This document shows positions 52,590 to 64,000 of a stretch of 64,000 bases of DNA, one piece after another. The stretch is from Caprimulgus europaeus (taxonomy: Eukaryota; Chordata; Aves; Caprimulgiformes; Caprimulgidae). The stretch's first letter is position 1, and every line of letters begins with the position of its first letter. The DNA lies in contig OU015523.1 of assembly GCA_907165065.1 (NCBI GenBank), positions 14,135,834 through 14,199,833 on the forward strand. The letters are read 5' to 3'. Made by a program: the position numbers and the translations under genes. The notes beneath the pieces are model-generated. The model did not search any database and was not told the origin of the DNA. It saw only the letters and a program-made list of their open reading frames with translations.

Positions 52590-53924
52590 GGGGGGAGGGA
52601 AGAGAGGGTAGCTAGTAATAAAAAGGTGTGTGGATGAAATCAAGACCACTAACATAAAGTTGAAATTCCAGGGAGCAAATAGTGTAAGCCTGAAGAGTGG
52701 TCTCCTTTAGGGAAGGAACGCGAGGTTGACTGTGCATTTAAAACTGCCCTAGACAAAACAGTAGACATGTGATGCACACACCATCCTTCATTGGCCCTGG
52801 GGAGATGGGCTGAGCAGGTCTTGATTGTTTTTCCAGTTTGATGACTCCAAGATACACTGTTTTTCTGGCCTAAAAACCATCCATAAAAATATGGAAACCC
52901 ATGAAACACACTTTGGCAGATTAGATGAAGATTAACCAGGAGGAGACTAAATTAATGTTCATTGGATAATCTGGTGAATTAGACAGAGTTGTATATGAAG
53001 AAAGGAGTAAAACAGCAAGGAGAAAAACCTACTGGGTTGGGGAAATGGCTCTTTTAGCATCAGATGGTACAATGAGGAACAGTCACACAGCAGAGTGCAT
53101 AAAAAGACAGCAGCATGTATGGATCAGGCAACAAGATGTGACAATGGAGCTGGGAAAATGACTTTAAAGGATACCCAATCTCCTGAACCATGAGTTGGCC
53201 AGCTAGTCTATGGGAACTTTAAATGCTTGCATCACAAATCCAGAAACCTGACTGTGCAAAAAGGGAGCTACTCTCTCTCTATAAAGCATCCTAAGAAAGT
53301 CAACAACAGACAGACAGAGTGAGCCTTGTACTCTTCCATACTATCAAACTGTGGATACAAGCATATAAAAGAAAAAATAACACTCCCCTTACTTGAGTAT
53401 TAAAACATGGCAAAAAGCTGCACACACAGACAAAAAGTATCCCAGAGCCATGCAGGGGGTGGCAGTGGAGGGAACTAAGGCATCTGGACTTGATGAGATG
53501 AAATGCTACTGTCACTTCCCATCCATAACCCCCAGCAGCAAGGAGTGCAGACAGGAAAACCACCAGCTAAACCTGAGACATAAAAGTTATGACATAAAGC
53601 AAACCAGATCCTGACTGATCTCAGCCTGCACTGGAAATAATCCTTAGCTTTTTTAACTGGAGAGTAAAGAGCTTATGGGTGAGAAGCAAGGGGAAGGTAG
53701 ACACAGAGGAATAAACTTGCTTTTACTGATAATTTTCAGCAAGAAGGACAAACCCTGTCTTTACACCAGTGATGTTATCAAAGAGAAAAATTAGGTTAGT
53801 GGAATATTCATTTGAGTGGCATTTGTTATTCTTGTTATATTTTTTGTAACCAAAGGAAAAAAGGACAACCTTCTTTGGACCAGAGACACCAACTGATTTA
53901 ACTGATTTAACTGATTTCAGGCGA

Positions 53925-54222
53925 TGATCTCTTTGCTCTGGAGACCAGTGGTAGGACCAGAGGAAAGGGCAGGAAGATGTGCCAGGGGAGGTTTAAGTTG
54001 GACATTAGGAAAAGGTTCTTCACTCAGAGGGTGGTGGAGCACTGGAACAGGCTCCCCAGGGAGGTGGTCATGGCACCAAGCCTGACAGTATTCAAGAAGC
54101 ATTTGGCCAATGCCCTCAGACACATGGTCTGAATCTTGGGATTGTCCTATGCCAGGGCAAGAGTTGGACTTGATGATCCTTGTGGGTCCTTTCCAACTCA
54201 CAATGTTCTATGATTCTATGAA
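53925..54222 (+). mobile_element. CR1 LINE 3' end with ORF2 C-terminal remnant
   Basis: The + strand encodes the ORF2 C-terminal block, with FFTQRVVEHWNRLPREVV followed by MAPSLTVFKKHLANALRHMV and a stop. After it comes 'gttggacttgatgatccttgtgggtcctttccaactcacaatgttctatgattctatga' with two octamers. This is the longest + strand CR1 copy here, about 300 bp, 5'-truncated and mildly decayed. Confidence 0.93.
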
Positions 54223-57200
54223 CTCCCCTGTGGCCTTACACAGGAGGGCCATCTCAGATTTGGTGCTGCCATGTAGCCCCAACAATGCAGCACCTTCCTG
54301 AAACTCCTAGCTCGGCCTGAGGTCTTATGAGTACAGCTCTGCTGATTGTGGGATCTGTCCATGATGTACAGGAAAAACATCTCAGGTGACATTATACAAA
54401 GTTCATCTTTGCTTCTCAGTTATTCTTCTGCTAATTTTCCTCACTGATCAACTACAACATCAAGAAGACTCTTTCCCTCTGCTCTACCTTCAGGAGCACA
54501 ACTTCAAACTCAGCATTAAAATACATCTTTGGAGAAGTGGAGCTGTTTGTACCAGCAGTGGTGCTTCCTGCACAAAATGGTAAACATAAATGCAGTACTG
54601 ATTTCTTTGCAACTCACGCTCCGAGGCTGAAGGTCCAATGAAACAGAGATTTCAGAAGCAATGTCAGATAAGATATTCTCATTAGTCCCCAGGCCATTGC
54701 AAAAAATTACTCCCCGATCCCTGCAAAACCCGATTATTTAAAGAAAGATTGGTTGCCTCCATTCATGGCTCAACTCTACAAACGGCTGTGCTGGCACAAG
54801 CAGAAGAGCTGTGCAGTGTGTTGGCAAATCTGAGCAGCCAAAGAGGGAAATTTGTTCAACTGGTTTGGTCCCTGAAGCCCATTATCAACAAACCACAGCC
54901 TGTGCACCTTCTTAGCTTCCTGCAGTTCCCTGCTGACTAATGGCACGTACCTGTCCATCTGCAGAGCCAAATATAGCTTCTCTGAAAAGAGCAGAAAGGA
55001 ATCCCTGCTGAGTCTGAGAGAAGACAAGTCCACCGAGTGTCTGCCTGGTGCTGTGGAGTCCTGTGACAAAGGTGGCTTGAGGCTGTGTGTTTATGATCCA
55101 GCTGATGCACATTGATAACTTGACCTCTACACTTACAAGATCTGTGTAATATTTCATTGCTCACCTTGGCTTCTACAGGCCCTATATCTTAAAACCCAAT
55201 GTATGTCACAGAAAACCTTCCAAGCAGCTGATGGACAAAACACTTCTGACAGCCATTCTGGCCAGGATAACATTTAAATATGAGGAGGAAATACAATGCT
55301 GCTCACTCCCCCAAGTGCAAGTTAATTTTAAAGCTAATACTGTAAGTCCTTATAGATAGGATGTTTTAATTACCTTCAGCCTACCCAAACTAGCACTCCT
55401 AACCCTATGGGTACTGTGGATGTGTCTGACAGCTGATAGCTTTTCTAAACACCAAGCAGAGCATTGCAGTCACTAGTGACTCAAACTGCCCAAAATGGTG
55501 TGATTTTTATAACTTGGACAGTACTAATGACAACTCTCTTTAAGCATAAAGGAATTTAAAAGATTTGCTAATGTTTTTAAAATGAGCCTACCAAAAAGTT
55601 TGACATGTGTATGTAAGTTGATGTTTAAAATCACATGCAAAGAAGAACCTGACTTTGCTTCATAACAACATTAAAAAAGGGTCTTTGAGCTCACAGAAAC
55701 AAGCCCGTGGCCCTCCTGTCCTCAGCTCACATAGCCTCCCACTCGGCTCACTATCCCACTCTCCCTTTGCCCCAAAGCCTGGGAAAATAGATAGGTCCCA
55801 CCTCCAAAACAACAATCTTTGACTTCCTCTGTGGAAGGGTACATGAATGTGGTAACCAGTGAGACAAGGCATGCAAGAGACTCAATGACTGAGCTGATCA
55901 AGCTAATTCAGCTGTTAAGAGACTAAAACCTCAAAGGTCAAAAAGCATCTCCTAGCTTATGCCTGAGAATGACCTAGGAGTTGGTGTCATCCAGAGTGCT
56001 AATATATTAAATTCCATGGCAGAAAAAATGCTTTGCAAGCAAGAATTTGCTCTGTATATGAGCTGAAGTTTTTAAACCGTCCCCCACAGAGATAATAATA
56101 GTAAGATCCACAACAAGAAAGATCTTGTTACAATCCTCCAACAAATAATAATGTAAACAACACCATGCTTCTATATTCAGAAAGCATCTACATCTCTGAC
56201 AAGTCTTCTAAGATTTCTGAGGCCAGAGCAACAAAAGCTAGCCAAATGCAAGTAATTAATTTCCAAAAAAAGGTACCTTAACATGCAAAGTGTGCATTAG
56301 GATTTTTTTTCTGGCTCATAAAATATTAGGTACTAGAACACCTAATCTCTAATTTATGTCTGATTCAGCTCCTGCTAAAATAAGTGATGCTGGTGGATCC
56401 AAAGGGGAAGCTAGGACATTTCAGGAAACTCTTTAGCCATTATCAGGCCTGGTTGACTATGATACATAAAGATGCTTTTTCAGGCAGAAGCAATAAGCAT
56501 GGCTCCTGCTAGAATGGTCTCTTTAGTAGAGATCTGCACACCCTCCCCTGTGTATCTGACCTTCTGTATACTGTTGGTGTAGGTGCCCCCACTGCTGGTG
56601 CAACAGATGTTAAAGCAGGAAAACCTGACTCCCAGAGTGGAGGGATTAATGGGGCATTAACATTAAGGCCCCAGTTGTGGCTATTTAAATGCTAACAGCC
56701 TTAAGTAAGTTATCCAAAACACAAGCTTGCCGTGTGAGCCACTATAACTTAATTATAGAACATGTGGGGCCAAAACTTGCCCCAGGATATGCATGAAGTC
56801 ATCCCAATGATGCTAATGGAAACCCATGTGCTTTATATTAGAAAAGCAACTGGTTCTAAAAAGGGCTATTTTAAAGCAGAACATAACAGGTTAGCTTTTC
56901 CTGAACAATCCTTTCACTATTTACATTTACCAAAATTAATCACATCACAGATGCCCGGACTCATCAGCTGCGCTCCGATTTACATTCTTCATTAACTTTC
57001 CCACAAAATCAGATAAAGAAAGGCTTGGTTTTAAAGCCTAGCATGTTGAATTAATGTTCTGTTAAATCTGGCAGATTTTGTCCATGGTTCTTTATTGACC
57101 CTTGTTGTAATTCTCCTTTTGCCACTCTTCTGATGCACTTTTCCCCATCCAAAGTGTATTTCATGGTCCAGAGATGTTTTTTTGACTGAGCAGAATGTAT

Positions 57201-60200
57201 TTTCACCTCCTCTTCACGTCCCAGAGCAGTATTTCAGGGCCCATCATGAGGTGTGCCATTAAACCTAAAGCATGCACATGGCTCCTCTCGTGTTGCAGCT
57301 AACAGATCTGTTAAGACTTCAAATCTGCTGGGCAGCAGCAGGTAAACACAGCTTTTGTTTTAGCAGCTCAGTTACAGCTAAGTGAGCATCTGCCCTGGCT
57401 GTACACAATAAACCTTCTATTTCAGAGGAGTATAATTGTCATTGCATTTCGTTGTCCTTTGAAACTAGGAGCAACAGGCTTCAGCCTGAGGGTCCACTGC
57501 AGATTTCAAGACATTAAAAAACCTGACATCCTTCACTGCTTGCTACCATATGCAATTACTGTTATCTGTGTAAATGGAAAGGGAAATATCTCACTACCTA
57601 AAGCCTCAAACAATCCACTTGGCATGGGATTCATACACAAGAGGTAAATCAGTAGAAATTCAGCATTGTTCCATGGTTATGCTACTTGCTACATGCAATA
57701 TACTGAGTAAAACTCTGTTGTCACTTTAAAGATCTTCCTATTCCTGTGGACAGGTTAGGAGGCTCTGGAGAAGTGTCTGATCCGATTCTACTTTTCAGCT
57801 CTAATGAACCTTTCAGCAAAGTGGGAGCTGAGCTGCCTCCATTTGCCACTTCTCTTGTTAGAATTTCACTTGTGGAATTTATGAGCCTGTTCACTCACAT
57901 CCAGACCCTTGTTTCTCCAAAAAAAAATTCTTTTATATCACTATTTCTTCACGGAATGCATTAGTACTTCTGTTTTATGTCTCCATGAGTGGCAAAGATG
58001 CAACTTTGAAAGCAAATCTGTGGTGTAATTCAAGGCAGGAATGCAGCGTGTATGTGTCCAGAACAGAGTTTCCATGGTGTCAAGACTGCAAAGTAATCCG
58101 CAACTGATCCAAAACCTCAGAATGGGCAATTTGAGGCAACTTCCTCTATGTAAAGTTATCTCTAGCATGTAGGGAAACATACATAGATGCATACATGCTT
58201 TTGGGAAAAAAATACCCAGCGTCTTGGTACACACTGACATTGCATAGCATATGCATTAGTGTTTAATGAAGTGTTTGGGGCCCATGCTAACTTCGATTTG
58301 TAGGGCTTTAAGTCATGCAGCTCATGCTAATCTTACTGTATGCTGCTATGAATACAGAGAAGAATTTTTAAGATCATCTCAGTGTGTTATACTCACAACT
58401 CTCATTTTATTTCAGTGTAAATTGTGTGTTTAATATATTTTGAAGGTTTCAGAGATCCTATCCACCTCTTTTGGGTGGAGAGTCTCATGAAAGGATGCAG
58501 TGTAAATTATATCTACCTGTTTCACTGTGTTCCTCCCTTTTCCACACTTTCCTTTCCTGTCTCTTTATCTGCCTTTTTTGGTCTCTCTTTACTAATTTCT
58601 AGTAATTCCCTTAGCCCAACACATTTTCCATTTTTCAGATATATATTTTGCAATACCCTCTAATATACACCTTTTTCCTGCTGTTCCTACTTAGCTCTCC
58701 TGGCACCATAAATGTCCCATGCCACCACAGTACTTGAGCTGTAATTTGTGTGTTTACCTTTACCTTACATTTATTATGATAAACTCTCTCTGTCTCACAC
58801 CCTCACCTTTCGTTAACTCTGATTTCCTATCCTCTTCAGTTCCTACCACTCCAGAAAAGGCAGGAAGGGGAATGAAGTGCTTGTGGAGGCAATGCTGGCT
58901 GTCACAGATTGATTGACAATGAGAACAGTGCCTGCAAGTGCCGAGATGCCGCAGTTTGCAGGCTGAAGTGAGACCTCAGTGCCCCGTACGCCCCCCTTGA
59001 TTGAACAGACATTTTGAGTGTAGCTGCCGATCACTGTTAGCCCAGTGACTCCCTGCGTTCTCCTCACTGCCTTCTCCCAAGCTGTCAGACTGGCAAAGCT
59101 CAAGAGAAATCACAGGTTTCCTAATTGCATTTGTGCCTGCACAGAGAGAAAACTTAAATACAGGCTGGTCAGATCTGTATGGATGATGGAGAATGTTTTG
59201 GTCCGTTCTACGCTAGTATGGGCTCTTCGATTTGTGCCTGGCAGCTTTCTTGTTCCTGAGGACAGAAAGATAAACTGTAGCTTTGTATGGATGGGGAAGA
59301 TGACAAAGAGAAAGGAAAGAAAAAGAAATTAATTACATTTATCTGTGCAAGCATTTTCTCAAATGGTTCCTGCAATTTCATGTACCAATTCCCCTCCATG
59401 GGCACATCTATCCTGGATGGCTGTATCTTGGATTTATAGGAAAAGCTTGTTCCTTTATCTACAGAGTCAGATTGGTGCCCTTTATTGGTGCTGATCAGTC
59501 TGTTCAGACTCTTCTGACTGCTCCTTGCTCAGAGGTAAGGCATCATGCACTGTTTTCAGTGGCTATTTAAGTGGCAAGTAGGCTTTGGCAGCTAGGTAAT
59601 CCAGAGAGAATATGCAGCAGCAGCCAGCCTGGACTGTGAATCCAACTCCAAAGTGGTGAAGTTTTCCTTTGACAGCACAGGATAGACTCATCTTTTAACA
59701 GGTCATTTTCTAGTCAAATGAAACACAAAAGTTGACTAAATCAAGATGGCTCAGTGACACTTGGGAATTCCAGTGTCTTTAACGAGCTGAGAGAAAGCAG
59801 GAGCTACGGACAGTCCTTCTCCCAGGTTATGGGTGGCTCTATGGGCAGCCTTAGTTTACTTAGCTCAGTGGCTCCCAACTACGAAATAACAACAAGTTGC
59901 TTTCTTCTTTTTTATCGCAAAGTCTCTCGGGAAGCTTATTTTGCATACAGTGACTCAGAAAGCTGCCTGCTAAGCTGCACGTACTGTATGTCTGTCTGGA
60001 ACAAGTCAAGAGTAATTTGTCCTCTTGTTTACAGCAGCCTATTTATAACAGTACAGAGATGACCCAAGGATACACCAAGTCTCCCCTCCAAACACCCAGA
60101 AAGGGGCTTTTCACACTCATCACAAAACCACAAATACTATAGCTCCCTCAGCATATCCTTCCAGTGAAGATGATCTCCAAGGGCAACAAGGAGCAGAGTG

Positions 60201-63200
60201 CATTAGAGCAGGCTTTGATGAAATGCATCAGCAAGAACATTTGTTGTGTCATGATCACAGCAAGAATCCACCTGCCCCAAGATGACATGAGGCCCCAAAG
60301 ATGGAGCAAAAGTGTCCTTGAATACCTAAGGATTATGATATCCACTGTTATTATTTTTCTCAGAAATAAGTTATTTGCAAAGGGTAATGTCCTGAGGGAT
60401 GCAGACAGGTGATCTGCGTCTTTCAGGATTTTTGTTTAATGGCTTTCAAGGTTCAAAACTGCTAGAATGAAATCTATAAAGCCACAACCTTTCTCAGTCA
60501 GACAGTTTCATCTCTTAATATCTGTTTCAGAAAGCACTGTATGCCATGTATGTAGAAGCAATAGGCATGTAATGAATCATACATGTGTATTCTAAATTAA
60601 TTTTTCACAGGAGCAATTTTAAGTGTCCTACATTAGCATCTCCTGCTGGCTAGCGTTTCCCCCAAGAATTAGATTAACAATTCTCCAACCTGTGCACCTT
60701 CAAACAACTGCTTCTTCACAGACAAGAAAACAGGCTTTTCCTCTCTGTTACAGATGTAATATTGCTCCATAGAACCACAAAAGCCTAAGGTCCAGTCTTT
60801 ACCCAAATTTTTGTCTTTACATTGACGTGCAATTTCTATTTTTCATTAGAAGAAGGGCAACGTCACTGCTCTGAAAAATAGAGCAGGTTTCTTAATCGGA
60901 CATGTCATGCTCATTTTTTGATCTTCTTACTAGACTGAAATTAGTGACTATATTAATGCATTTCACATATTTCATATACAAACACATATGTCTGCACAGA
61001 CATATGCACAGTTCACACATACATCCATGTAAACAACTATTTAATTTTTTTTTACACATATATATTTACAGGCATGTCTGTCTATATACTTATACATACA
61101 TATAGTCACACACACGTAACTTGTAAGCACTTTACACTCAATAAACACTTCCTAATGTGCTCTCTCTTTTGTGATATCTGAAGTATCTGGCTGAACATGA
61201 AGGGATAAGGCCAATTACCCCTCTACTTACAGAAAAGAGATCCACTATGCCTAAAGCTTAGCTAAAACATTTTTCTGTAATATATATATATATATAATTA
61301 AAGAACACAAAACCTTCTCCCCACATCCTCTTCTATTTGGGCTGAGCAGCATGACTTGGAAATGGGGATCATGAATGTCCCAAGCACGTGTCAATAAAAC
61401 TATCTGCATCATGTCGCAAATACAGGTCTGCCATTTCTACCACAGTACTCTCCATAAGAGGACCTGCAGCAGAACTGATTCTTCTCCTTTTGCTCACAAG
61501 CTTCTCCTCCACAGTGCAATTTCTAGTATCTCAAGCTTCTTAATGCTTACAAAGAAAAGAATCTCTTCCTTTGCTCCATAATAATTTTTTCTTCTTTCTT
61601 TTCTTTTTTTGATCTTAACAATAGCATGGATTTCTCACCTTCCTCCCTCCCCACCCCCCAAAATGTGGAATATCTGACCATAAACTAAAGTGGTTCAAAG
61701 TTCTTGAATGGCAGTTTTGATTCCTGGAGCAATGACAAATACAAGGCATGAATTTTGCAATTCAGGATGACAAGAAGTAAGAGAACTCTATATCTAAAAA
61801 TGACAATTCCTTCAGTTTTCAAGGAAGATACACAGAACAGGGTTAGAGGCAGCTTGTAAGGTCTTGAGAGATCATCAACACTATTTATAGCAACACTATC
61901 TACAGAATAGGCATATATGTAATTTTCAAATTATTCTAAAATATGTTTACAGCTATTCCCTGTCTCTAAGGTTGCTCATGAAGACTCAGAATGGAAAAAA
62001 ATATCCCCTTTTTATTTTTGGTACCCAAGTCTTAATTTTTTCAAGTGATGTTATTCATTTGAACAGCCTGGATAAATGGTATAGATCCCTTTGGCAATAT
62101 ATGAAGGACTAATTTTTTTTACCATTTGTTATTTATACCACGTGTCTGGTCATCTAAGTCATATGCTTCCTGTTTTTAACTGAATGACACACTTTTCAAG
62201 CAGGAGGATAGATTCCAAACGATGCATATGTATTCATAATCACAAAAGTCTTCACCTGAACACTTCTGAAATGCTCATTAAGACAGAAATATGGCAGAAT
62301 AAAACAGAATCTAGGCAAGTATGTGCAGACACCATTTTGTGGTGTTTTGCCAGGTCTAGCATTAAAGACTGAAAATACAAATATGTGAAACAAGAAACTA
62401 ACATTTTTGGTAAATGGTTTCACTTTACAGAGAATTGCATGTCATGAATTAGAGAGTGATACAGAGTGGGATTAAGGCTTTACAACATTCCTGTGGGAAG
62501 ATTTAAGTTATTAACTTATCATAGACTTTTTTACTTTCCAAGATAGTGATCCTCCCAAACTTTAAAACATTCTCTCTCCACACCACAGCAGTGAGAACAG
62601 AAACTTTCCTACTAATTACCCAGTTTAGCCTGTGTCTGCATTTTGTTGTTTCCTGGCAAAATCCCTCTTCAGGTCCTTGAGCCTTCTCTGTCCAGAAGGA
62701 GTGCGAGAGAAGAGGAGGTAACAAATCTGACTATTGGTTAAGAGCAACTTAACACTCTCTTCCCAGAGAAAAGATTTCTACAGTAGTATGTGATGGCAGT
62801 GGCAGCAGGGAAGCACATTTTGGAGTTCAGGGACTTTTAATGATTATTCCTTGGCCTTATAAGAAGATGCCTTTGGGTTCAGTGTGTTATAGTCCCTCAG
62901 CATTTCAAGAATAAGGCTGTCAAACAGCTGCTTTTCCCCAAAGGCCATAGCACAGGCTCAAGAGTGGCTGGCAGGGGACAGGCTGCAGGCAGGGGTGGGC
63001 AGCAGTGGCTGCCTCCCAGGACCACGGACAGAGCCATCAGGAAAGGGTTTCCACTTGGAGGAACGCCACCAGATCTGTCAGGAACATGAACTTGTTTCTT
63101 CTTACTTCTATAAAGCAATCAGATTATTTTCTTGCACCCACTACTGTGTTGACTGGCATTCTTGACAGTGGCTAGCTTAGCCACTGTGGCTTGGAGGGAA

Positions 63201-64000
63201 AATAATGGTGAAAAATTTAGAAGATAAAAGTCCAAGCTGTCAACAACAGTTTCTTCTGATTATGAGAGGAGCTGAGATCATATACCACTGACATCAATAG
63301 AAATTTGCACATATTTCAGTATCCATCAGATTCCAGCACTCAGTTGGGTGATTAATGCCTTCTGATATGAGTCACAAAACTTCCTTTGCACAATCCTTTG
63401 AAAATTAAACTTAAGATTGGGAGGAGAGTTGGACCTCACCTTACATCTTATCATCATCCTTTTATGAGGGAAGAGGATTTTATACAACCAAATGTACATT
63501 CCACTGCTTTCAAATTAGGTCTTATTCCATAGATCTACACCCCCAACATTTGTTTCTTTTCTAGATACATCCACAAATCATACAGCTGCAGCATCAGATC
63601 ATCATGAGACCTTCAAAATATTTTGTTGCATAAAACTCTTGTAGATTACTGAAGTGCTAGCATTCCTACATTACAAGGCCAGATACTTAGGCATGGAGAT
63701 GTTGCCTGCCAGGGCCACAGAAGAAAATAATAAGCAGAAATCTGAAAATCAGATTTCAGAATTCTAAGTCAGTGATTTAACTATTGGAATAGTCATGCTG
63801 TCCACTTCAGGATTAAAGACCCTCAAGATTCCTTTTTTCCTGCCCTCACACAACATTAAATTGGATCTTGAAGCTTTGTAATTTCTCATTAGGTTTTGTC
63901 CTGTGCTTTTACTTACCAAATCTTTTGTTTTGAATACTTTTTTCCCTTCCAGCCACTTCTACCATTCCAGTTCAACACCCCCTCCAACTTTTCCCATTTC
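54223..64000 (-). other. Non-coding stretch, no gene seen
   Basis: No exon, RNA gene or recent mobile element was recognised on either strand. An (AT)n run lies near 61281-61298. A less AT-biased stretch around 58860-59170, with several developmental transcription-factor-like motifs, is discussed as a finding only. Confidence 0.5.
61281..61298. repeat. Short (TA)n microsatellite
   Basis: About nine TA dinucleotides; simple sequence in non-coding DNA. Confidence 0.75.

Larger units (their letters stand above)
45656..53925 (-). other. Non-coding stretch, no gene seen
   Basis: No exon, RNA gene or recent mobile element was recognised, apart from an old L3/MIR-like piece near 49945-50100 and simple repeats: (ATA)n at 49791-49806 and A runs at 52562-52589. 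Short open frames here carry no recognisable domain. Confidence 0.55.

Overview
This is vertebrate genomic DNA, most likely from a bird. The evidence is CR1 LINE fragments with the octamer tails typical of sauropsid CR1, the absence of L1 or Alu-type repeats, mostly AT-rich and CpG-poor sequence, and exons that match ZBTB20 almost residue for residue. A turtle or crocodilian cannot be excluded from sequence alone. There is one recognisable protein-coding gene, ZBTB20, a BTB/POZ and C2H2 zinc-finger transcriptional repressor, on the minus strand.

Layout, given left to right on the + strand, so the gene reads right to left. 1-1612 is the proximal 3' UTR, running out of the window. 1613-2031 is the terminal coding exon (zinc fingers 2-5, stop codon). 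2032-6546 is an intron. 6547-8163 is the large exon coding for the BTB domain, the acidic and Q-rich middle, and zinc finger 1. 8164-27411 is an intron. 27412-27599 is the exon coding for the N-terminal extension of the long isoform. All visible splice junctions are GT-AG and the phases join cleanly. With the expected 11 nt from an upstream exon that I could not find here, the reading frame comes to 744 codons plus stop, close to the 741 residues of the human protein as I recall it.

The most interesting part is at 28.92-29.21 kb. A compact CpG- and GC-box-rich block sits upstream (in gene orientation) of two TTATATAA elements. About 50 bp further on are an ATG in good context and a GTAAGA splice donor. 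The donor phase fits the 27412-27599 exon exactly, so this looks like an internal TATA-type promoter with a short alternative first coding exon that replaces the usual N-terminal residues.

The rest, 29.2-64 kb, is intronic or 5' gene territory. It holds CR1 fragments (about 29.5, 31.5, 45.5 and 54.0 kb; another lies at 16.7 kb), old MIR/L3-like SINE or LINE tails (2.3-2.5, 15.7, 28.2 and 50.0 kb), simple repeats and homopolymers. I found no second protein-coding gene, no structured RNA gene and no unknown multi-gene system.
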